DNA from: Coenobita brevimanus
Taxonomy: Eukaryota > Arthropoda > Malacostraca > Decapoda > Coenobitidae
Direction of reading: 5' to 3'
DNA length: 64,000 nucleotides
Assembly (NCBI GenBank): GCA_032717465.1
Contig: CM064632.1
Span: 30,742,296 to 30,806,295, forward strand
The notes below the pieces were generated by a model that saw only the letters and a list, made by a program, of their open reading frames with translations, was not told the DNA's origin and did not search any database. Each line of letters begins with the position of its first letter. Position 1 is the stretch's first letter. Shown one piece after another: positions 62,357 to 64,000 of this stretch. The position numbers and the translations under genes are program-made.

Positions 62357-63359
62357 TGGAGAGAGCTCCAACATACTTGGCCTGTTCCATACAACTAATC
62401 CTTCTGCTTACTTTGTTAATCTTTTCTTTCCGTTGGGCTTCTCCGATCACAACCTTATCACCTTAACCTGTCATATCGCTCCGGTACGGCCTGTGGACCC
62501 TCCAAAGAAACTGTCTGTGGCACTTTGGAGCTGCGGATTCGGAGGCCCTCAGGCAGTACTTCTTTGATTTTCCATGGAATGATTATTGCTTCCGTGGTCG
62601 GCATCCATCTGAGTGTGCACTGTGCATTACGGAGGTTATTCTCTTGGGCATGGAAGCATACATTCCTTTCTCATATCCTTTGACTAATACAAGAAAGCCT
62701 TGGTTTAATCACGCTTGTTCTAATGCTGTCCGCAACAAAGAGAGGGCCTATAAAAGGTACCGGAGCCAACCCACCCCTGAATCACATCTTTTATATGTCT
62801 CTGCCAGGAATCGTGCTAAGTATGTTCTTCGCTCAGCTAAAAGTAATTTCATCCGTACTAAATGCTCTCAACTCTCCAACTCGATTTCTTGCCACTCCTT
62901 CTGGCACCTTGCCAAAAACCTTTCTATCAACTTTACCTCATCATCCTTCCCTCCTCTTTTCTACTCTGATGGTTCTGTAGCTATTTCTTCTACTAATAAA
63001 GCAGATCTCTTCTCTCAGACTTTCTCCTCCAATTCCACCTTAGACGATTCCGGTGCTGTTCCTCCATCACTTCCTGCCTCTGACTTCCTCATGGCTGATG
63101 TTAAAATTTCTTCAGCTGATGTATTTTCTGCTATCACAGGTCTTAATACTAACAAGATATATGGGCCTGACGGAGTCCCTCCTGTTCTCCTCAAGAACTG
63201 TGCTTCTGTGCTTACACCTTGCCTTGGCAAACTCTTTCGCCTTTGTCTTTCAACTTGTACCTTTCGTTGTTGCTGGAAGTTTGCTCTCATTCAGCCAGTC
63301 CCAAACAAAGGTGACCATTCACAACCCTCTAACTATCGTCCAATTGCTTTAACATCCTG
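62357..63359 (+). mobile_element. Jockey-like internal fragment (endonuclease end to start of RT)
   Basis: Closely matches 36409-37409 of the longer copy, from ttggagagagctccaacata to ctttaacatcctg. Both ends are internal to the element: it starts within the endonuclease and stops at the first RT motif (SNYRPIALTS). Simple 5' truncation explains the left end but not the right. The right junction leads directly into an RTE-like tail. Confidence 0.88.
62644..63358 (+). pseudogene. Linker and RT-start segment of Jockey-like element
   Basis: 238-codon open frame with KPWFNHACSNAVRNKERAYK, SFWHLAKNLSINFTSS, GLNTNKIYGPDGVPPVLLKN and, at the end, SNYRPIALTS. Unlike the 36-37 kb copy it is continuous across QPVPNKGDHSQPSNY, so it is less damaged there. 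The TGA at 63358-63360 is created by the junction with foreign sequence, which truncates the RT before any catalytic motif. Confidence 0.82.
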
Positions 63360-64000
63360 AATATGGGTGTAGCAGAGAGGAAAAGTTTGAATGTAATGGA
63401 GATGAGATGTCTGAGGAGTATGTGTGGAGTGACGCGTATGGATCAAGTGCGAAATGATGAAGTGCGAAGGAGAACTGGAGTTGTTCGGGAGATGGCTGGT
63501 AGAGTTGAGCAGAGGGTGTTGCAATGGTTTGGGCATATGGAGAGAATGGATAATGAGCGATTGGTGAAAAAGATAACTAGATCTGATGTGAGAGGTGTAA
63601 GGCTGAGAGGAAGACCACGAATAGGATGGATGGACAGTGTGAAGAGAGCGCTGGATGCGAGAGGGATGTCTGTTGAGCAAGGAAGAGTGGCTGTGCGTGA
63701 CAGAAATAAATGGAGAGAAATTGTGAATGAATAAGTGATGACGCAGCCCTGAGGGGATATTCTCCCGCATTTGGTCTGATCAGCTAGTCAGGTCAGGTGC
63801 AGGTAAGGGGATGGGTCTGTTATGATGTGGCAGGGGTAAACCAGTTCTGCTGTTGGGCCCTGCTGCGGATGTCAGAGATTGCATTGCGCAGTTGACCCAT
63901 GTGCAGTGTGATGCGGTGAGGATCTGTCTGTTCTCCCCTTTGGAGCTAAGATGCGAATGAATGTGTTAGAATGGATGAGTAAATGGAGAGTGAGTCGTCC
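63360..64000 (+). mobile_element. RTE-like 3' end, 5'-truncated, runs off the window
   Basis: C-terminal coding sequence, then ~270 bp of 3' UTR. The UTR ends with the tail block gctaagatgcgaatgaatgt and tggatgagtaaatgg, which is shared with 39964-40065 and, inverted, 51428-51535. In those copies the tail continues into ctgtctcggctacctccc, so this element should end some 60-80 bp past the window. Confidence 0.75.
63363..63734 (+). pseudogene. C-terminal domain of RTE-like reverse transcriptase
   Basis: A 123-codon frame with MRCLRSMCGVTRMDQVRN, VLQWFGHMERMDNERLVKK and GRPRIGWMDSVKRAL, matching in order the tail of the element at 34.3-34.6 kb (CGVTWRDRL, MWFGHVERM, GRPKMRWRDGV). No RT catalytic motif is included, so only the terminal domain was inserted or retained. 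The frame is intact from the junction to its stop. Confidence 0.8.

Overview
This window looks like repeat-dominated intergenic DNA from an invertebrate animal, most likely an arthropod and perhaps a decapod crustacean. The evidence is the overlapping decay of animal transposon families (Jockey-like, CR1-like and RTE-like non-LTR elements, and two Ty3/gypsy-type LTR elements), together with very dense simple-sequence DNA: long (AC)n, (GA)n, (CT)n, (CTC)n, (GAT)n and (TTA)n tracts, and kilobase minisatellites. The species assignment is pattern recognition, not proof. I see no convincing host protein-coding gene, no rRNA or tRNA gene and no CRISPR array. One weak candidate promoter and first exon lies near 14.66-14.93 kb.

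Layout. 0-5.6 kb: 3' end of a Jockey-like element, a TATA-bearing 55-57 bp tandem repeat, a 0.9 kb CCCACCA-type minisatellite and dinucleotide tracts. 6.0-9.3 kb: a decayed CR1-like element with both an SGNH-esterase ORF1 and an endonuclease/RT ORF2. 9.36-11.95 kb: a composite array of two unrelated ~400 bp units (A and B). 12.0-15.9 kb: an 18-bp-type minisatellite and purine-rich DNA. 16.27-22.95 kb: an LTR element inserted into a (CCACA)n satellite on the minus strand. It has nearly identical LTRs and a 5 bp target duplication, but its RT, RNase H and integrase core are absent and a higher-order tandem array occupies that space. 23.3-32.7 kb: SINE-like and MITE-like repeats within simple-sequence DNA. 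32.7-34.8 kb: an RTE-like RT pseudogene. 35.5-38.8 kb: the most complete Jockey-like copy. 42.37-48.67 kb: a near-complete LTR element whose pol domain order is protease-integrase-RT-RNase H. 49-52.7 kb: MITEs, a SINE and microsatellites. 52.8-54.8 kb: a minus-strand RTE-like element with a 579-codon open frame lacking most of its endonuclease. 54.8-56.6 kb: a SINE and a repeat carrying inverted nuclear-receptor-like half-sites. 56.6-62.1 kb: three minisatellites, the largest containing a 1,017 bp block duplicated in tandem. 62.3-64 kb: an apparent three-level nest of MITE, Jockey-like and RTE-like sequence that runs off the window.

The most notable system is the pair of LTR elements. In the 42-48 kb copy, integrase and reverse transcriptase lie in that order in one continuous reading frame. 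This is the Ty1/copia-like order seen in the Gmr1-like branch of Ty3/gypsy and not the usual gypsy order. The 16-23 kb copy has the same protease-then-integrase-zinc-finger order and appears to be a recently mobilised non-autonomous derivative that would have depended on a relative for RT. Several small hairpin families (MITE-like A, B and C) recur across the window and account for most of the otherwise featureless gaps.
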